Shown: in pieces, positions 19,784 through 31,141 of the stretch
How positions within the stretch are numbered: position 1 is the first letter of the stretch
Layout: each line of letters starts with the position of its first letter
From: Buttiauxella brennerae ATCC 51605
GTDB taxonomy: Bacteria > Pseudomonadota > Gammaproteobacteria > Enterobacterales > Enterobacteriaceae
DNA: 64,000 nt
Direction: 5' to 3'
Assembly: GCF_001654925.1 (NCBI RefSeq)
Contig: NZ_LXER01000006.1
Coordinates: forward strand, 620,001 to 684,000
The notes under the pieces: model-generated
Told to the model about the DNA's origin: nothing
Seen by the model: the letters and a program-made list of their open reading frames with translations, nothing else
The model's database searches: none
Program-made: the position numbers and the translations under genes

Positions 19784-21098
19784 TGTTTCCCAGACAGTGC
19801 CGGAGCTGGTTGCCTGGGCCAGGAAAAATGACTATTCGATTTCGTTACCTACAGAACGCCTGACGTTTCTGTTAGCGATCGCCACCTTAAACGGTGAGCG
19901 GCTTGACGGCGAAATGAGTGAAGGCGAACTGATAGACGCTTTCCGTCATGTAAGCGAAGGGTTTGATCAAACCAGCGAAACAATTAACGTTCGTGCCAAT
20001 AACGCCATCAATGACATGGTGCGTCAGCGTTTGATCAACCGTTTCGTCAGCGAAATCAATGAAGGCAATGCCATTTATCGCCTGACGCCACTCGGCATTG
20101 GCATTACCGATTACTACATTCGTCAGCGTGAGTTTTCAACGCTGCGTTTATCTATGCAGTTGTCGATAGTTGCCGGCGAATTGAAACGTGCAGCCGACTC
20201 TGCGGATGAAGGCGGTGATGAGTTCCACTGGCATCGCAACGTTTTCGCGCCATTGAAATATTCCGTCGCCGAGATTTTTGACAGCATCGATCTCACACAG
20301 CGCATCATGGATGAACACCAGCAACAGGTTAAAGATGATATCGCGCAACTGCTGAATAAAGACTGGCGTGCGGCCATCTCCAGCTGCGAAATGCTGTTGT
20401 CGGAAACTTCTGGCACGCTGCGTGAATTGCAGGACACCCTTGAAGCCGCGGGCGATAAACTCCAGGCTAACTTGTTACGTATTCAGGATGCCATTCTTGG
20501 GCGTGACGATCTGCATTTTGTCGATCGCCTGGTGTTTGATCTGCAAAGCAAGCTCGACCGAATCGTCAGCTGGGGCCAGCATGCCATCGACCTGTGGATT
20601 GGCTATGACCGCCACGTTCATAAGTTCATCCGTACCGCCATCGACATGGATAAAAACCGTGTCTTTGCACAGCGTTTACGCGTTTCGGTTCAAAACTACT
20701 TTGATGCGCCGTGGGCTCTGACCTACGCCAACGCCGATCGTCTGCTGGATATGCGTGATGAAGAAATGACGCTGCGCGACGATGAAGTGATGGGCGAATT
20801 GCCAAGCGACCTGGAATTCGAAGAGTTTAATGAAATCCGCGAACAGCTTGCCGCAATGATCGAAGCGGCTCTCCAGGTCTACAAAACCAGACAAGTGCCG
20901 CTAGATTTAGGTGTTGTAATGCGGGACTATCTGGCGCAATACCCACGCGCCCGCCACTTTGATGTGGCGAGAATCGTAGTCGACCAGGCTGTACGTCTGG
21001 GTGTGGCTGAAGAAGACTTTACTGGCTTGCCGCCACAGTGGCAGGCAATTAACGATTACGGAGCCAAGGTACAGGCGCATGTCATCAACAAATATTGA
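19776..21098 (+). CDS. mukF: Chromosome partition protein MukF (kleisin)
   Basis: Kleisin subunit of the MukBEF SMC complex. 440 residues as in E. coli from the ATG at 19776 (AAGGAAAAATT upstream). N-terminal winged-helix dimerization domain (about 1-115), long helical middle, and C-terminal winged helix that caps the MukB head. Overlaps cmoM by 8 bp and mukE by 20 bp; the whole cmoM-mukF-mukE-mukB set is stacked with overlapping ends, implying translational coupling and fixed stoichiometry. Confidence 0.98.
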   Translation: MSDVSQTVPELVAWARKNDYSISLPTERLTFLLAIATLNGERLDGEMSEGELIDAFRHVSEGFDQTSETINVRANNAINDMVRQRLINRFVSEINEGNAIYRLTPLGIGITDYYIRQREFSTLRLSMQLSIVAGELKRAADSADEGGDEFHWHRNVFAPLKYSVAEIFDSIDLTQRIMDEHQQQVKDDIAQLLNKDWRAAISSCEMLLSETSGTLRELQDTLEAAGDKLQANLLRIQDAILGRDDLHFVDRLVFDLQSKLDRIVSWGQHAIDLWIGYDRHVHKFIRTAIDMDKNRVFAQRLRVSVQNYFDAPWALTYANADRLLDMRDEEMTLRDDEVMGELPSDLEFEEFNEIREQLAAMIEAALQVYKTRQVPLDLGVVMRDYLAQYPRARHFDVARIVVDQAVRLGVAEEDFTGLPPQWQAINDYGAKVQAHVINKY

Positions 21099-21795
21099 AA
21101 AAGTGATGCCAGTAAAACTGGCACAGGCGTTGGCCAATCCGTTATTTCCAGCACTCGATAGCCAACTACGCGCTGGCCGCCATGTTGGGCTCGATGAACT
21201 GGACAATCATGCATATTTGATGGATTTCCAGGACGAACTGGAAGAGTTTTACACCCGTTATAATGTGGAGCTGATTCGTGCGCCGGAAGGTTTCTTCTAT
21301 TTGCGTCCGCGTTCCACCACGCTTATTCCGCGTTCTGTGCTGTCCGAAGTGGACATGATGGTGGGTAAAATTCTTTGTTACCTCTATTTGAGTCCGGAAC
21401 GTTTGGCGAACGAAGGTATTTTCACCCAGGCTGAGCTGTACGATGAACTTTTAACGCTGGCGGATGAAAGCAAGCTGCTTAAGCTTGTGAACAACCGTTC
21501 AACCGGTTCCGATCTCGACCGCCAAAAGCTGCAGGAAAAAGTTCGGGCCTCGTTAACGCGTTTACGCCGTCTTGGCATGATCTGGTTTATGGGCCACGAC
21601 AGCAGCAAATTCCGCATTACTGAATCCGTATTCCGCTTTGGCGCCGATGTGCGTGCCGGTGACGATGCGCGTGAAGCGCAATTACGCATGATCCGTGATG
21701 GTGAAGCGATGCCGGTAGAAACTCGTTTGCAACTCAATGACGAAACTGAAGAGTCGCAAATTGCTCAGGATAACGCGGAGGATGAACAGGAATGA
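21079..21795 (+). CDS. mukE: Chromosome partition protein MukE
   Basis: KITE-type winged-helix subunit of MukBEF that dimerizes on the MukF linker. 238 residues from the ATG at 21079 ([16 protein letters not shown]), four residues longer than E. coli in the acidic C-terminal tail ([17 protein letters not shown]). Start lies inside the end of mukF, 20 bp before its stop. Overlaps mukB by 4 bp (ATGA). Confidence 0.98.
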   Translation: MSSTNIEKVMPVKLAQALANPLFPALDSQLRAGRHVGLDELDNHAYLMDFQDELEEFYTRYNVELIRAPEGFFYLRPRSTTLIPRSVLSEVDMMVGKILCYLYLSPERLANEGIFTQAELYDELLTLADESKLLKLVNNRSTGSDLDRQKLQEKVRASLTRLRRLGMIWFMGHDSSKFRITESVFRFGADVRAGDDAREAQLRMIRDGEAMPVETRLQLNDETEESQIAQDNAEDEQE

Positions 21796-24700
21796 TTGAA
21801 CGCGGAAAGTTTCGCTCACTAACGCTGATTAACTGGAACGGTTTCTTCGCGCGTACTTTTGATTTGGATGAACTGGTCACCACACTTTCTGGTGGTAACG
21901 GTGCCGGTAAATCCACCACCATGGCGGCATTCGTTACCGCACTAATCCCGGATTTAACACTGCTGCACTTCCGTAACACCACCGAAGCGGGGGCCACATC
22001 AGGTTCACGTGACAAGGGTCTGCACGGTAAGCTAAAAGCGGGTGTCTGCTACTCCTTGCTCGATGTGGTTAACTCACGCAACCAGCGCGTTGTGGTCGGT
22101 GTGCGTCTGCAACAAGTGGCTGGCCGCGACCGTAAAGTCGATATCAAGCCGTTTGCGATTCAAGGTTTACCTTCTTCCATTCAGCCGACTCAGTTGCTGA
22201 CGGAAACGCTAAACGAACGTCAGGCTCGCGTTCTGAGTCTGCAAGAACTGAAAGATAAAGTGGAAGCCATCGAAGGCGTTCAATTTAAACAGTTCAACTC
22301 GATTACTGATTACCACTCACTGATGTTCGATTTGGGTATTGTTGCGCGTCGTCTGCGCAGCGCCTCGGACCGTAGCAAGTACTATCGCCTGATTGAAGCC
22401 TCGCTGTATGGCGGGATTTCCAGTGCCATTACCCGCTCTCTGCGCGACTATTTGCTGCCTGAAAATGGCGGCGTGCGTAAAGCGTTCCAGGATATGGAAG
22501 CGGCATTACGTGAAAACCGGATGACGCTTGAAGCGATTCGCGTCACCCAGTCTGATCGCGATTTGTTCAAGCATTTGATTTCTGAAGCCACCAACTATGT
22601 GGCTGCGGACTACATGCGTCATGCTAACGAACGCCGCATTCATTTAGATAAGGCGCTCGAATTCCGCCGTGAATTGTTGACCAGCCGTAAGCAACTGGCT
22701 GCCGAACAATACAAACATGTCGAGATGGCGCGTGAGCTTGCCGAACAAAGCGGCTCGGAAGGGGATCTGGAAACAGATTACCAGGCGGCCAGTGACCACC
22801 TGAATCTGGTGCAAACGGCGATTCGCCAGCAGGAAAAAATCGAGCGTTACGAAGCTGATCTCGATGAACTGCAGATGCGCCTCGAAGAACAAAATGAAAT
22901 TGTTGCCGAAGCCTCAGAGCAGCAAGAAGAGAACGAAGCACGCGCCGAAGCGGCAGAGCTGGAAGTTGATGAGCTGAAGAACCAGCTTGCCGATTACCAG
23001 CAAGCACTTGATGTGCAGCAGACGCGAGCGATTCAGTATCAGCAAGCATTACAGGCACTGGAACGCGCGCGTTCGCTGTGCCACCTGCCTGACTTGAGCG
23101 CTGAAAGCGCTGAAGAGTGGCTGGAAACTTACCAGGCAAAAGAGCAGGAAACAACAGAAAAACTGCTGACCCTGGAACAGAAAATGAGTGTGGCACAAAC
23201 GGCGCATAGCCAGTTTGAGCATGCTTTCCAGCTTGTCACCGCTATTAATGGCCCGGTGAGCCGCAGTGACGCCTGGAATGTTGCGCGTGAATTGCTACGC
23301 AATAGTAATAACCAGCGTCATTTGATGGAGCAAGTTCAGCCGCTCAGGTCACGACTCAATGAACTTGAACAACGCCTGCGCGAACAGCAAGAAGCTGAAC
23401 GCCTGCTCGCGGAGTTCTGTAAGCGCCAGGGCAAACACTTCGATCCTGAAGATCTTGAAGTGCTGCATGATGAGCTTTCAGAGCGCATCGAAACTTTGCA
23501 GCAACGCGTTTCTGATGCCAGCGACCTGCGTGCCAACTTGCGCCAGGAACAAGAGCAAATTCAGTCGCGTATTAAACGCCTTCAACAGCGTGCACCTATC
23601 TGGCTTGCGGCACAAACCAGCCTCACGCAGTTGTGCGAGCAGAGCCATGAGCAGTTTGAAAGCAGCCAGCAAGTTACTGAATACATGCAGCAACTGCTTG
23701 AGCGTGAGCGTGAAGTTACGGTTGAGCGTGATGAAGTTGGTGCGCGTAAACGTGCTATCGACGACGAAATTGAACGCCTGAGTCAACCCGGTGGTGCTGA
23801 AGACTCACGTCTGAATGCGCTGGCTGAACGTTTTGGCGGCGTGCTGTTGTCAGAAATTTATGACGACATTAGCATTGATGACGCTCCGTATTTCTCAGCG
23901 ATTTATGGGCCATCTCGTCATGCGATCGTGGTTCCAGATTTATCACTGGTCCGCGAGCAACTGGATAATCTCGAAGATTGCCCGGAAGATCTGTATTTGA
24001 TTGAAGGGGACCCGTCTTCCTTCGATGACAGCGTATTCACCGTTGAAGAGCTCAATGCTGCAGTTCTGATAAAAACTGGCGAGCGCCAGTGGCGTTATTC
24101 CCGTTTGCCAGTATTGCCACTGTTTGGTCGTGCAGCGCGTGAGAATCGCCTTGAAAAACTGCATGCTGAGCGTGAAACCCTGGCGGAACGTTTCGCGACT
24201 TTGTCGTTTGACGTTCAGAAATCTCAGCGTTTGCATCAGGCCTTTAGCCGTTTCATCGGCCAGCATTTGGGCGTGGCGTTTGATGACGACCCTGAAGAAG
24301 AAATTCGTCAGCTCAATTCTCGCCGTGGCGAAGTTGAACGCGCTATCAACAGTCATGAAAATGATAACCAGCAACAGCGCCAGCAATATGAGCAGGCGAA
24401 AGAGGGCGTTGATCAACTCAATCGCCTGTTGCCGCGCATCAGTTTGCTGAGTGATGAAACGCTGGCTGACCGTTGTGATGAAATTCGTGAACGCCTCGAC
24501 GAAGCGCAAGAAGCCGCACGCTTCCTGCAACAGTTTGGCAATCAACTGGCGAAACTCGAAGCTGTAGCCTCTGTTCTGCAAAGTGACCCTGAGCAGTTCG
24601 AACAGCTGAAAGAAGATTATCAGTACGCGCAACAAGTTCAGCGTGATGCACGCCAGCAGGCGTTTGCATTAACTGAAGTGGTGCAGCGTCGCGCACACTT

Positions 24701-26240
24701 TGGTTACTCTGACTCAGCCGCTATGCTCGACGGCAATAGCGATTTGAATGAAAAACTGCGTAATCGTCTGGAGCAGGCGGAAGCGGAGCGTACGCGTTCA
24801 CGCGAAGCACTGCGCAGCCATGCGCAGCAGCTCAGTCAATTCAGCCAGTTAATGGCGTCGCTAAAAAGTTCGTTTGATACCAAAAAAGAGCTGTTAACCG
24901 ACCTGCACAAAGAACTCCAGGATATCGGTGTTCGTGCTGATATCGGTGCTGAAGAACGTGCGCGTGCACGCCGTGACGAATTGCACTCTGCATTGAGCAA
25001 CAACCGTTCCCGCCGCAATCAGCTTGAAAAAGCGCTGACCATGTGTGAAGCGGAAATGAGCAACCTGACTCGTAAGCTCAAGCAACTGGAACGCAGCTAT
25101 TTCGAAATGCGTGAACATGTTGTCACAGCGAAAGCGGGTTGGTGTGCCGTGATGCGCATGGTGAAAGAAAATGGCGTAGAACGCCGTTTGCATCGCCGCG
25201 AACTGGCGTACGTGTCGGGTGACGAGCTGCGTTCTATCTCGGATAAAGCGTTGGGTGCCTTGCGTCTGGCGGTTGCCGATAACGAACACCTGCGTGATGT
25301 GCTGCGCATGTCCGAAGATCCGAAGCGCCCTGAGCGTAAGATTCAGTTCTTCGTTGCTGTTTATCAGCACCTGCGTGAGCGTATTCGCCAGGACATTATC
25401 CGTACTGACGATCCGGTGGAAGCCATCGAGCAGATGGAAATTGAACTGAGCCGTCTGACAGAAGAGCTGACCTCGCGCGAGCAAAAACTGGCCATCAGTT
25501 CACGCAGCGCGGCAAACATCATTCGTAAGACGATTCAGCGCGAGCAAAACCGTATCCGCATGCTGAACCAGGGGCTGCAAAGCGTCTCCTTCGGTCAGGT
25601 TAATAGCGTGCGTTTAAATGTGAACGTGCGTGAAACGCATGCAACCTTACTGAATGTACTGTCAGAACAGCACGAGCAACATCAGGATCTGTTTAACAGT
25701 AACCGTCTGACTTTCTCGGAAGCATTAGCAAAACTGTATCAACGCCTTAATCCGCAAATTGATATGGGTCAGCGCACACCGCAAACCATTGGTGAAGAAC
25801 TCCTGGATTACCGCAATTACCTGGAAATGGAAGTTGAAGTAAACCGTGGGTCAGATGGCTGGCTGCGTGCAGAAAGTGGTGCTTTGTCGACGGGTGAAGC
25901 TATCGGTACCGGAATGTCAATTCTGGTGATGGTTGTTCAGAGCTGGGAAGAAGAGTCACGCCGACTGCGTGGTAAAGACATATCACCATGCCGCTTGCTG
26001 TTCCTTGATGAAGCAGCACGACTGGATGCGAAGTCGATTGCGACGTTGTTTGAGCTGTGCGAACGCCTTGAAATGCAACTGATCATTGCAGCGCCTGAGA
26101 ACATCAGCCCGGAAAAAGGCACCACTTATAAGCTGGTTCGTAAGGTGGTTCAGAACCACGAACACGTTCACGTTGTCGGGCTCAGAGGCTTTGCACCGCC
26201 GCTTCCTGACCCCGTTGCTGACACAATAGATGCATCATAA
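21792..26240 (+). CDS. mukB: Chromosome partition protein MukB (SMC-like ATPase)
   Basis: 1482-residue SMC-like condensin ATPase that extrudes loops and compacts the chromosome; E. coli has 1486. Walker [10 protein letters not shown] with K40 at the N-terminus; signature [10 protein letters not shown] and Walker [13 protein letters not shown] near the C-terminus. Between them are two coiled-coil stretches (about 280-640 and 800-1230, dense in Glu/Gln/Arg heptads) separated by a globular hinge around 650-770 ([21 protein letters not shown]) that in E. coli also binds topoisomerase IV. Last gene of the operon, followed by a strong terminator. Confidence 0.98.
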   Translation: MIERGKFRSLTLINWNGFFARTFDLDELVTTLSGGNGAGKSTTMAAFVTALIPDLTLLHFRNTTEAGATSGSRDKGLHGKLKAGVCYSLLDVVNSRNQRVVVGVRLQQVAGRDRKVDIKPFAIQGLPSSIQPTQLLTETLNERQARVLSLQELKDKVEAIEGVQFKQFNSITDYHSLMFDLGIVARRLRSASDRSKYYRLIEASLYGGISSAITRSLRDYLLPENGGVRKAFQDMEAALRENRMTLEAIRVTQSDRDLFKHLISEATNYVAADYMRHANERRIHLDKALEFRRELLTSRKQLAAEQYKHVEMARELAEQSGSEGDLETDYQAASDHLNLVQTAIRQQEKIERYEADLDELQMRLEEQNEIVAEASEQQEENEARAEAAELEVDELKNQLADYQQALDVQQTRAIQYQQALQALERARSLCHLPDLSAESAEEWLETYQAKEQETTEKLLTLEQKMSVAQTAHSQFEHAFQLVTAINGPVSRSDAWNVARELLRNSNNQRHLMEQVQPLRSRLNELEQRLREQQEAERLLAEFCKRQGKHFDPEDLEVLHDELSERIETLQQRVSDASDLRANLRQEQEQIQSRIKRLQQRAPIWLAAQTSLTQLCEQSHEQFESSQQVTEYMQQLLEREREVTVERDEVGARKRAIDDEIERLSQPGGAEDSRLNALAERFGGVLLSEIYDDISIDDAPYFSAIYGPSRHAIVVPDLSLVREQLDNLEDCPEDLYLIEGDPSSFDDSVFTVEELNAAVLIKTGERQWRYSRLPVLPLFGRAARENRLEKLHAERETLAERFATLSFDVQKSQRLHQAFSRFIGQHLGVAFDDDPEEEIRQLNSRRGEVERAINSHENDNQQQRQQYEQAKEGVDQLNRLLPRISLLSDETLADRCDEIRERLDEAQEAARFLQQFGNQLAKLEAVASVLQSDPEQFEQLKEDYQYAQQVQRDARQQAFALTEVVQRRAHFGYSDSAAMLDGNSDLNEKLRNRLEQAEAERTRSREALRSHAQQLSQFSQLMASLKSSFDTKKELLTDLHKELQDIGVRADIGAEERARARRDELHSALSNNRSRRNQLEKALTMCEAEMSNLTRKLKQLERSYFEMREHVVTAKAGWCAVMRMVKENGVERRLHRRELAYVSGDELRSISDKALGALRLAVADNEHLRDVLRMSEDPKRPERKIQFFVAVYQHLRERIRQDIIRTDDPVEAIEQMEIELSRLTEELTSREQKLAISSRSAANIIRKTIQREQNRIRMLNQGLQSVSFGQVNSVRLNVNVRETHATLLNVLSEQHEQHQDLFNSNRLTFSEALAKLYQRLNPQIDMGQRTPQTIGEELLDYRNYLEMEVEVNRGSDGWLRAESGALSTGEAIGTGMSILVMVVQSWEEESRRLRGKDISPCRLLFLDEAARLDAKSIATLFELCERLEMQLIIAAPENISPEKGTTYKLVRKVVQNHEHVHVVGLRGFAPPLPDPVADTIDAS

Positions 26241-26244
26241 GAAT

Positions 26245-26271
26245 CGCGGGCTACGGCCCGCGTTTTCTTTT
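26245..26271 (+). terminator. Intrinsic terminator after mukB
   Basis: CGCGGGC-TACG-GCCCGCG then TTTTCTTTT. Perfect 7-bp GC stem five bases after the mukB stop codon. Confidence 0.92.
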
Positions 26272-26401
26272 ATCAAGAATCTTAATCTTTAATTTTATTT
26301 ACATTTATACGGGCAAATACTATTCGCTGTTTATATACTGACTATTAAAACCCAGCGACAAAATCTGGGTGATATAGAAAGTGATAAACAGGGGGCAAGG
26401 G

Positions 26402-28282
26402 ATGTTGCTTACAAAATTGCACGGTTTTCGACTGTCAGCGCTTGGTTACGGGCTGGCACTCAGTTTCGCTCCACTGTTTATGGCGCAGGCCGATGAGCCA
26501 GCGGTTGTTCCATCTGACAGCTCCGCTGTGAGCATCGAACCTACCAGCTCGCCAGACCAACCATTACCACAATCTGCTGCTACCGCTACTATGGTGGGAG
26601 TGTTACCGCTAAATTCTACCGGCATGTCTGCCGCACAAAGCCGTTCTCAGCTCGTGGCGCATTTACCTGCGGGCTACACTCCGGTTTATCTAAATGCGTT
26701 GTCTGCATTTTACGCTGCCCGCGAGATGAAACCGATGTGGGAGAATCGCGATGCCGTGAAGGCCTTCCAGCAGCAACTTGCCGAAGTTGCCATTTCTGGC
26801 ATCCAACCACAGTTTACTACTTGGGTAGAACTGCTTACCGATCCGTCAGTGACCGGTTTAACCCGCGATATCGTCTTGTCTGATGCGATGATGGGCTACC
26901 TGCAATTTGTGTATGGCATTCCAACGGAAGGCAACCGCTGGTTATACAGCACCAGGCCTTACAAACTACAGACCCCGCCCATTTCTGTGATTAACCAATG
27001 GCAGGTAGCGGTGGATCAAGGGACGCTGGTGAGCTTCGTTGAAACGTTAGCGCCTCAGCACCCGCAATATGCCAAATTACATCAGTCACTGGTCCACCTA
27101 CTTAGCGACACGCGCCCCTGGCCTCAGCTAAGCACTAGCGAAACACTGCGTCCAGGCCAGTGGAGCAACGATGTGCCAGCACTTCGCGAAATTCTTGCGC
27201 GTACCGGCATGCTGCAAGCTGAACCGGCGATTCCACTGCCGGAAAGAGGCAGCACTTCTACCGCTGCTGCAGTTGTCAGCCCGTCGGCTATTCAGATAGA
27301 CAGCGAGCAGGTGATTCAACAAACGCCAGATGCGGTTGCCGGGAAGAAAAAGAAATCTGCACCCGCGGTCCGCAGTGCTTACAGCACAGATCTGGTTGAA
27401 GGTGTGAAACGTTTCCAGAAGTGGCAAGGCTTGGGTGTTGATGGCTCAATCGGGCAATTAACACGCGACTGGCTGAACGTCACACCACAACAACGTGCGT
27501 CGCTGGTGGCGTTAAATATTCAACGTTTGCGCTTACTGCCGAAGAAACTCGGTACCGGCATTATGGTCAATATTCCTAACTATTCATTGAGCTATTACCT
27601 TAACGGTAGTGAAGTATTGGCTTCGCGGGTGATTGTTGGGCGGCCTGATCGCAAAACGCCAATGATGAGCAGCGCGCTCAACAATGTGGTCGTGAACCCA
27701 CCATGGAACGTGCCGCCAACGCTTGCACGCAACGATATCTTGCCAAAAGTACGTCAGGACCCAGGTTATCTCGACAAGCATGGTTATAGCGTTTTGCGTG
27801 GCTGGAGCAATAATGCGGAGTCTATCGACCCGTGGCGTGTTGACTGGGAAACGATCACTGCCAGCAATTTGCCGTTCCGTTTCCAGCAAAAACCAGGCGT
27901 GCAGAACTCGTTAGGGCGTTATAAGTTCAATATGCCAAGTTCTGACGCGATCTATCTGCATGACACACCGAATCACAACCTGTTCCAGAAAGACGCGCGA
28001 GCATTAAGCTCAGGCTGTGTGCGTGTCAACAAAGCCTCTGAGTTGGCGAACATGCTGTTGCAGGATGCGGGTTGGAACGATGCGCGGATTTCGAGCCAGC
28101 TGAAAGATGGCAGCACCAAATATGTGAATATTCGCCAGACTATTCCGGTGAATCTCTACTATCTGACTGCTTTTGTCGGTGACGATGGGCGCACGCAATA
28201 CCGCACAGATATTTACAATTATGATCTCACCGCACGATCTGGTGCACAAATTCTTTCGAAAGCTGAACAATTGATAAGATAA
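26402..28282 (+). CDS. ldtD: L,D-transpeptidase LdtD (YcbB)
   Basis: Periplasmic enzyme that makes mDAP-mDAP (3-3) crosslinks in peptidoglycan, important under envelope stress and for beta-lactam tolerance. 626 residues from the ATG at 26402 (AGGGGGCAAGGG upstream). Signal peptide ends near AQA-DEPAV. Scaffold/substrate-capping region, a peptidoglycan-binding repeat around [17 protein letters not shown], then the YkuD domain with HDTPNHNLF and ALSSGCVRV; the nucleophile is C539. A low-complexity Ser/Ala/Lys linker near residues 285-325 (with GKKKKSAPA) is longer than in E. coli (615 aa) and accounts for part of the extra length. An ACCCAG/CTGGGT hairpin (26350-26370) lies in the leader. In E. 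coli the gene is Cpx-activated; I see only poor GTAAA-type boxes here. Confidence 0.96.
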   Translation: MLLTKLHGFRLSALGYGLALSFAPLFMAQADEPAVVPSDSSAVSIEPTSSPDQPLPQSAATATMVGVLPLNSTGMSAAQSRSQLVAHLPAGYTPVYLNALSAFYAAREMKPMWENRDAVKAFQQQLAEVAISGIQPQFTTWVELLTDPSVTGLTRDIVLSDAMMGYLQFVYGIPTEGNRWLYSTRPYKLQTPPISVINQWQVAVDQGTLVSFVETLAPQHPQYAKLHQSLVHLLSDTRPWPQLSTSETLRPGQWSNDVPALREILARTGMLQAEPAIPLPERGSTSTAAAVVSPSAIQIDSEQVIQQTPDAVAGKKKKSAPAVRSAYSTDLVEGVKRFQKWQGLGVDGSIGQLTRDWLNVTPQQRASLVALNIQRLRLLPKKLGTGIMVNIPNYSLSYYLNGSEVLASRVIVGRPDRKTPMMSSALNNVVVNPPWNVPPTLARNDILPKVRQDPGYLDKHGYSVLRGWSNNAESIDPWRVDWETITASNLPFRFQQKPGVQNSLGRYKFNMPSSDAIYLHDTPNHNLFQKDARALSSGCVRVNKASELANMLLQDAGWNDARISSQLKDGSTKYVNIRQTIPVNLYYLTAFVGDDGRTQYRTDIYNYDLTARSGAQILSKAEQLIR

Positions 28283-28330
28283 ATGCAGTAATACTAATGA
28301 ATTAGCGGTCGTAATAATTGCGATACCCCT

Positions 28331-28356
28331 CCGGGTCCTCTACAGGGCCCGGTTTT
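28331..28356 (+). terminator. Intrinsic terminator after ldtD
   Basis: CCGGGTCC (28331-28338) pairs with GGGCCCGG (28345-28352), one T-G wobble, and is followed by TTTT. Separates ldtD from mepK. Confidence 0.75.
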
Positions 28357-28465
28357 CCTGGGTTTTGTGCACCTTGACTCGCTTTGTTTTGGCGGTTAAT
28401 GTGCCCAGCAGTGTGCCAAAAGTGCATATTATTCGATCGTTTTTTTATCTGTAGACCTGGACATC

Positions 28466-29014
28466 ATGGACAAATTTGACGCAAACCGCCGCAAGCTGCT
28501 GGCGTTGGGTAGCGTGGCTTTAGGTGCCTCGCTGTTACCAACGCAAGCGTTTGCCATGCTATCAACACCGCGCCCGCGCATTCTGACTCTTAATAACCTT
28601 CACACGGGTGAGTCTTTGAAAGCCGAATTTTTCGATGGTAAAGGCTATATTCAGGATGAATTAGCAAGGCTTAATCATTTCTTCCGTGATTATCGCGCGA
28701 ATAAAATCAAATCCATCGATCCTAAGTTATTCGATCAGCTGTACCGCTTACAGGGCTTGTTAGGAACAAACAAACCTGTGCAGCTTGTGTCGGGTTATCG
28801 CTCCCTCGACACCAATAATGAGTTACGTGCCCATAGCCGGGGTGTAGCGAAAAAAAGCTATCACACCAAAGGGCAGGCAATGGATTTTCATATTGAAGGG
28901 ATTTCGTTAAGCAATGTACGCAAAGCAGCATTATCTATGCGCGCTGGTGGTGTAGGATACTACCCAAGCAGCAACTTTGTGCATATTGATACCGGGCCAC
29001 TAAGGAACTGGTAA
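28466..29014 (+). CDS. mepK: Murein endopeptidase MepK (YcbK)
   Basis: Zinc M15-family endopeptidase; the E. coli protein cleaves 3-3 mDAP-mDAP crosslinks and also 4-3 crosslinks. 182 residues. A twin-arginine-like signal (NRRKLLALG then hydrophobic to QAFA, residue 30) suggests Tat export. Zinc ligands H133 ([11 protein letters not shown]), D140 and H173 (NFVHIDTG) are intact, with the supporting [13 protein letters not shown] motif. It follows ldtD, which makes the bond this enzyme cuts, but a terminator lies between and mepK should have its own promoter in 28357-28465. Confidence 0.95.
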   Translation: MDKFDANRRKLLALGSVALGASLLPTQAFAMLSTPRPRILTLNNLHTGESLKAEFFDGKGYIQDELARLNHFFRDYRANKIKSIDPKLFDQLYRLQGLLGTNKPVQLVSGYRSLDTNNELRAHSRGVAKKSYHTKGQAMDFHIEGISLSNVRKAALSMRAGGVGYYPSSNFVHIDTGPLRNW

Positions 29015-29054
29015 AACAACGGAATCCGGCGAGCGTTGCCGGTATTGGAGCATC

Positions 29055-29702
29055 ATGAACTATCACATTATTCCGGTCACCGCATTCGCCCAAAACTGTT
29101 CTCTGATTTGGTGTGAAGAAACTCAACAGGCTACCGTGGTTGATCCAGGCGGTGAAGCCGAAAAGATCAAACAGCAGGTTGCAGCGAAAGGTGTGACAAT
29201 CACGCAGATCCTGTTAACGCATGGCCATCTTGATCATGTTGGGGCTGCCGCCGAACTGGCCGAACACTACGGTGTTCCCGTCGTCGGGCCGGAAAAAGAA
29301 GATGAATTCTGGCTGCAGGGTTTACCTGCGCAAAGCCAAATGTTTGGCCTTGAAGAATGTTTGCCGCTGACGCCAGATCGCTGGCTAAATGAAGGCGACG
29401 TTGTGTCGGTGGGAAATGTGGCCTTACAGGTGCTGCATTGCCCGGGCCACACACCCGGCCACGTTGTTTTCTTTGATGCTCAATCCCAGTTACTGATTTC
29501 CGGTGATGTGATTTTCAAAGGTGGAGTGGGGCGTAGCGATTTCCCGCAGGGCAATCATGCTGATCTTATCGACTCAATTAAACGTAAGCTGTTGCCGTTG
29601 GGCGATGATGTGACGTTTATTCCGGGCCACGGTCCATTGTCGACACTCGGCTACGAACGCCTGCACAACCCTTTCCTGCAAGATGAATTACCCGTCTGGT
29701 AA
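29055..29702 (+). CDS. gloC: Type II glyoxalase GloC (YcbL)
   Basis: Metallo-beta-lactamase-fold hydrolase that converts S-lactoylglutathione to D-lactate in methylglyoxal detoxification. 215 residues, the short form without the glutathione-binding C-terminal domain of GloB. Metal ligands are seen in THGHLDHVG (H56, H58, D60, H61), [18 protein letters not shown] and IPGHGP. Starts 40 bp after mepK, with GGAGCATC upstream, so probably co-transcribed with it. Confidence 0.94.
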   Translation: MNYHIIPVTAFAQNCSLIWCEETQQATVVDPGGEAEKIKQQVAAKGVTITQILLTHGHLDHVGAAAELAEHYGVPVVGPEKEDEFWLQGLPAQSQMFGLEECLPLTPDRWLNEGDVVSVGNVALQVLHCPGHTPGHVVFFDAQSQLLISGDVIFKGGVGRSDFPQGNHADLIDSIKRKLLPLGDDVTFIPGHGPLSTLGYERLHNPFLQDELPVW

Positions 29703-29720
29703 CAGCGTTTAGAAATAAGA

Positions 29721-29749
29721 AGAGCCGCATTGCGCGGCTCTTTTTTTTA
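29721..29749. terminator. Bidirectional terminator between gloC and aspC
   Basis: AGAGCCGC-ATTGC-GCGGCTCT followed on the plus strand by a run of T; on the minus strand the hairpin ends the aspC transcript with a weaker TTCTTATTT tract. Convergent genes gloC and aspC share it. Confidence 0.9.
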
Positions 29750-29760
29750 TCTGTACTGGC

Positions 29761-30951
29761 TTACAGTACGGCGACAATCGCTTCGCACAGTGGCGCCATA
29801 TTGTCTGGCGTCATACCGGCAACGTTCACACGCCCGGATGCAACAGCATACACACCAAACTCTTCACGTAAACGCAGTACCTGCTCTTTGGTCAGACCGC
29901 TGAACGAGAACATGCCGTTCTGGTTGATGATGAAGCTGAAATCGCGGTTAGCACCTTTCTCCTGCAGGGTATTCACAAACAGGTGGCGCATACGCTGAAT
30001 ACGTTGACGCATGTCAGACAACTCTTGTTCCCAGATAGTACGCAGGGCATCGTTGCTCAGAATCGTTGCCACAACAGATGCACCGTGAGCTGGTGGGTTA
30101 GAGTAGTTAGCACGAATCACAGATTTCATCTGGCTGAATGCGCGGTCCACGGTATCTGCATCAGCAGCAACCAGCGTACAGGCGCCTACACGTTCGTTGT
30201 AGAGGCCGAAGTTCTTGGAGTAGGAACTCGCCACGATCAGCTCTTGATGGCTTGCTGCGAAGATACGCAAGCCTTCAGCGTCTTCTTCCAGACCACGAGC
30301 AAAGCCCTGGTAGGCGAAATCGAACAGTGGCAACCAGCCTTTGGCCAGAGACATCTCCGACAGCACTTTCCATTGTTCAGCCGTAGGGTCGATACCGGTT
30401 GGGTTATGGCAGCAACCGTGGAACAACACCACGTCGCCAGCTTGTGCAGCTTGCAGGCTGCTGACCAGGCCATCGAAATTCAGAGAGTGGTTCTGTGCAT
30501 CGTAATAATCATACTCGCACACTTCCAGGCCCGCGGAGTTAAATACACTTTTGTGGTTCGGCCAGCTTGGGTTGCTCACCCACACACGTTTGGTGGTGGT
30601 GTTTTTAGCGAGGAAGTCAGCGGCAACACGCAACGCGCCAGTACCACCCGGGGTTTGTGCCGTACGAGCGCGTTTGTTTGCACTCAGAGCATTGTTTTTC
30701 CCGAACAGCAATTCCTGGGTGCAGCTACCAAACTCTGGAATACCGTCGATGCCGAGGTAGTTCTTGGTGTTCTCATTTTCCAGCAGATACTGCTCCGCCT
30801 TCTTAACACAGGTTAAAACCGGAGTTTTACCCGTTTCATCCTTATAAACACCAATGCCGAGGTTAATTTTAGTCGGACGGTCATCGGCGCGAAACAGATC
30901 GGCCAAACCAAGAATTGGATCAGCTGGAGCAGCGGTAATGTTCTCAAACAT
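29761..30951 (-). CDS. aspC: Aspartate aminotransferase
   Basis: PLP enzyme that interconverts aspartate/2-oxoglutarate and oxaloacetate/glutamate, also acting on aromatic amino acids. 396 residues as in E. coli. The PLP lysine is in [15 protein letters not shown], the cofactor-binding Asp in [11 protein letters not shown] and the substrate arginine in ASGRVNVAG. Own promoter expected in 30952-31079. Transcribed on the minus strand downstream of ompF but separated from it by a terminator. Confidence 0.97.
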   Translation of the reverse strand: MFENITAAPADPILGLADLFRADDRPTKINLGIGVYKDETGKTPVLTCVKKAEQYLLENENTKNYLGIDGIPEFGSCTQELLFGKNNALSANKRARTAQTPGGTGALRVAADFLAKNTTTKRVWVSNPSWPNHKSVFNSAGLEVCEYDYYDAQNHSLNFDGLVSSLQAAQAGDVVLFHGCCHNPTGIDPTAEQWKVLSEMSLAKGWLPLFDFAYQGFARGLEEDAEGLRIFAASHQELIVASSYSKNFGLYNERVGACTLVAADADTVDRAFSQMKSVIRANYSNPPAHGASVVATILSNDALRTIWEQELSDMRQRIQRMRHLFVNTLQEKGANRDFSFIINQNGMFSFSGLTKEQVLRLREEFGVYAVASGRVNVAGMTPDNMAPLCEAIVAVL

Positions 30952-31079
30952 GACGAGTTTCCATTGTGATATCGAGGGGGAGTAACGCTCTCAGGTTAAC
31001 TGCTGTTTTAGCAAATGCCAACCGTTTGCAACAAAAAGAAACAGACCCCGTCACAAGATAAGTTTTTCTACTTTTCAGG

Positions 31080-31106
31080 CATAAAAAAACAGGGCCGAAG
31101 CCCTGT
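31080..31106 (-). terminator. Intrinsic terminator after ompF
   Basis: On the minus strand ACAGGGC-TTCG-GCCCTGT is followed by TTTTTTTAT: perfect 7-bp stem with UUCG loop. Ends the ompF message. Confidence 0.93.
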
Positions 31107-31141
31107 CTTTAAACCATCCTGGCAACAAAGTTGCTGGATAA

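Noticed and set aside
23943-24635. 230-codon frame antisense to mukB, with several other antisense frames in the operon
   Set aside because: No support beyond openness; explained by coiled-coil codon composition of mukB.
26272-26345. CpxR box for ldtD
   Set aside because: GTAAA-like words occur in AT-rich sequence, but no pair has the right spacing and both halves.
29983-30816. 277-codon open frame on the plus strand, antisense to aspC
   Set aside because: It is fully contained in a highly conserved, codon-biased aspC; no ribosome site, no recognisable domain. Long antisense frames are common opposite such genes.
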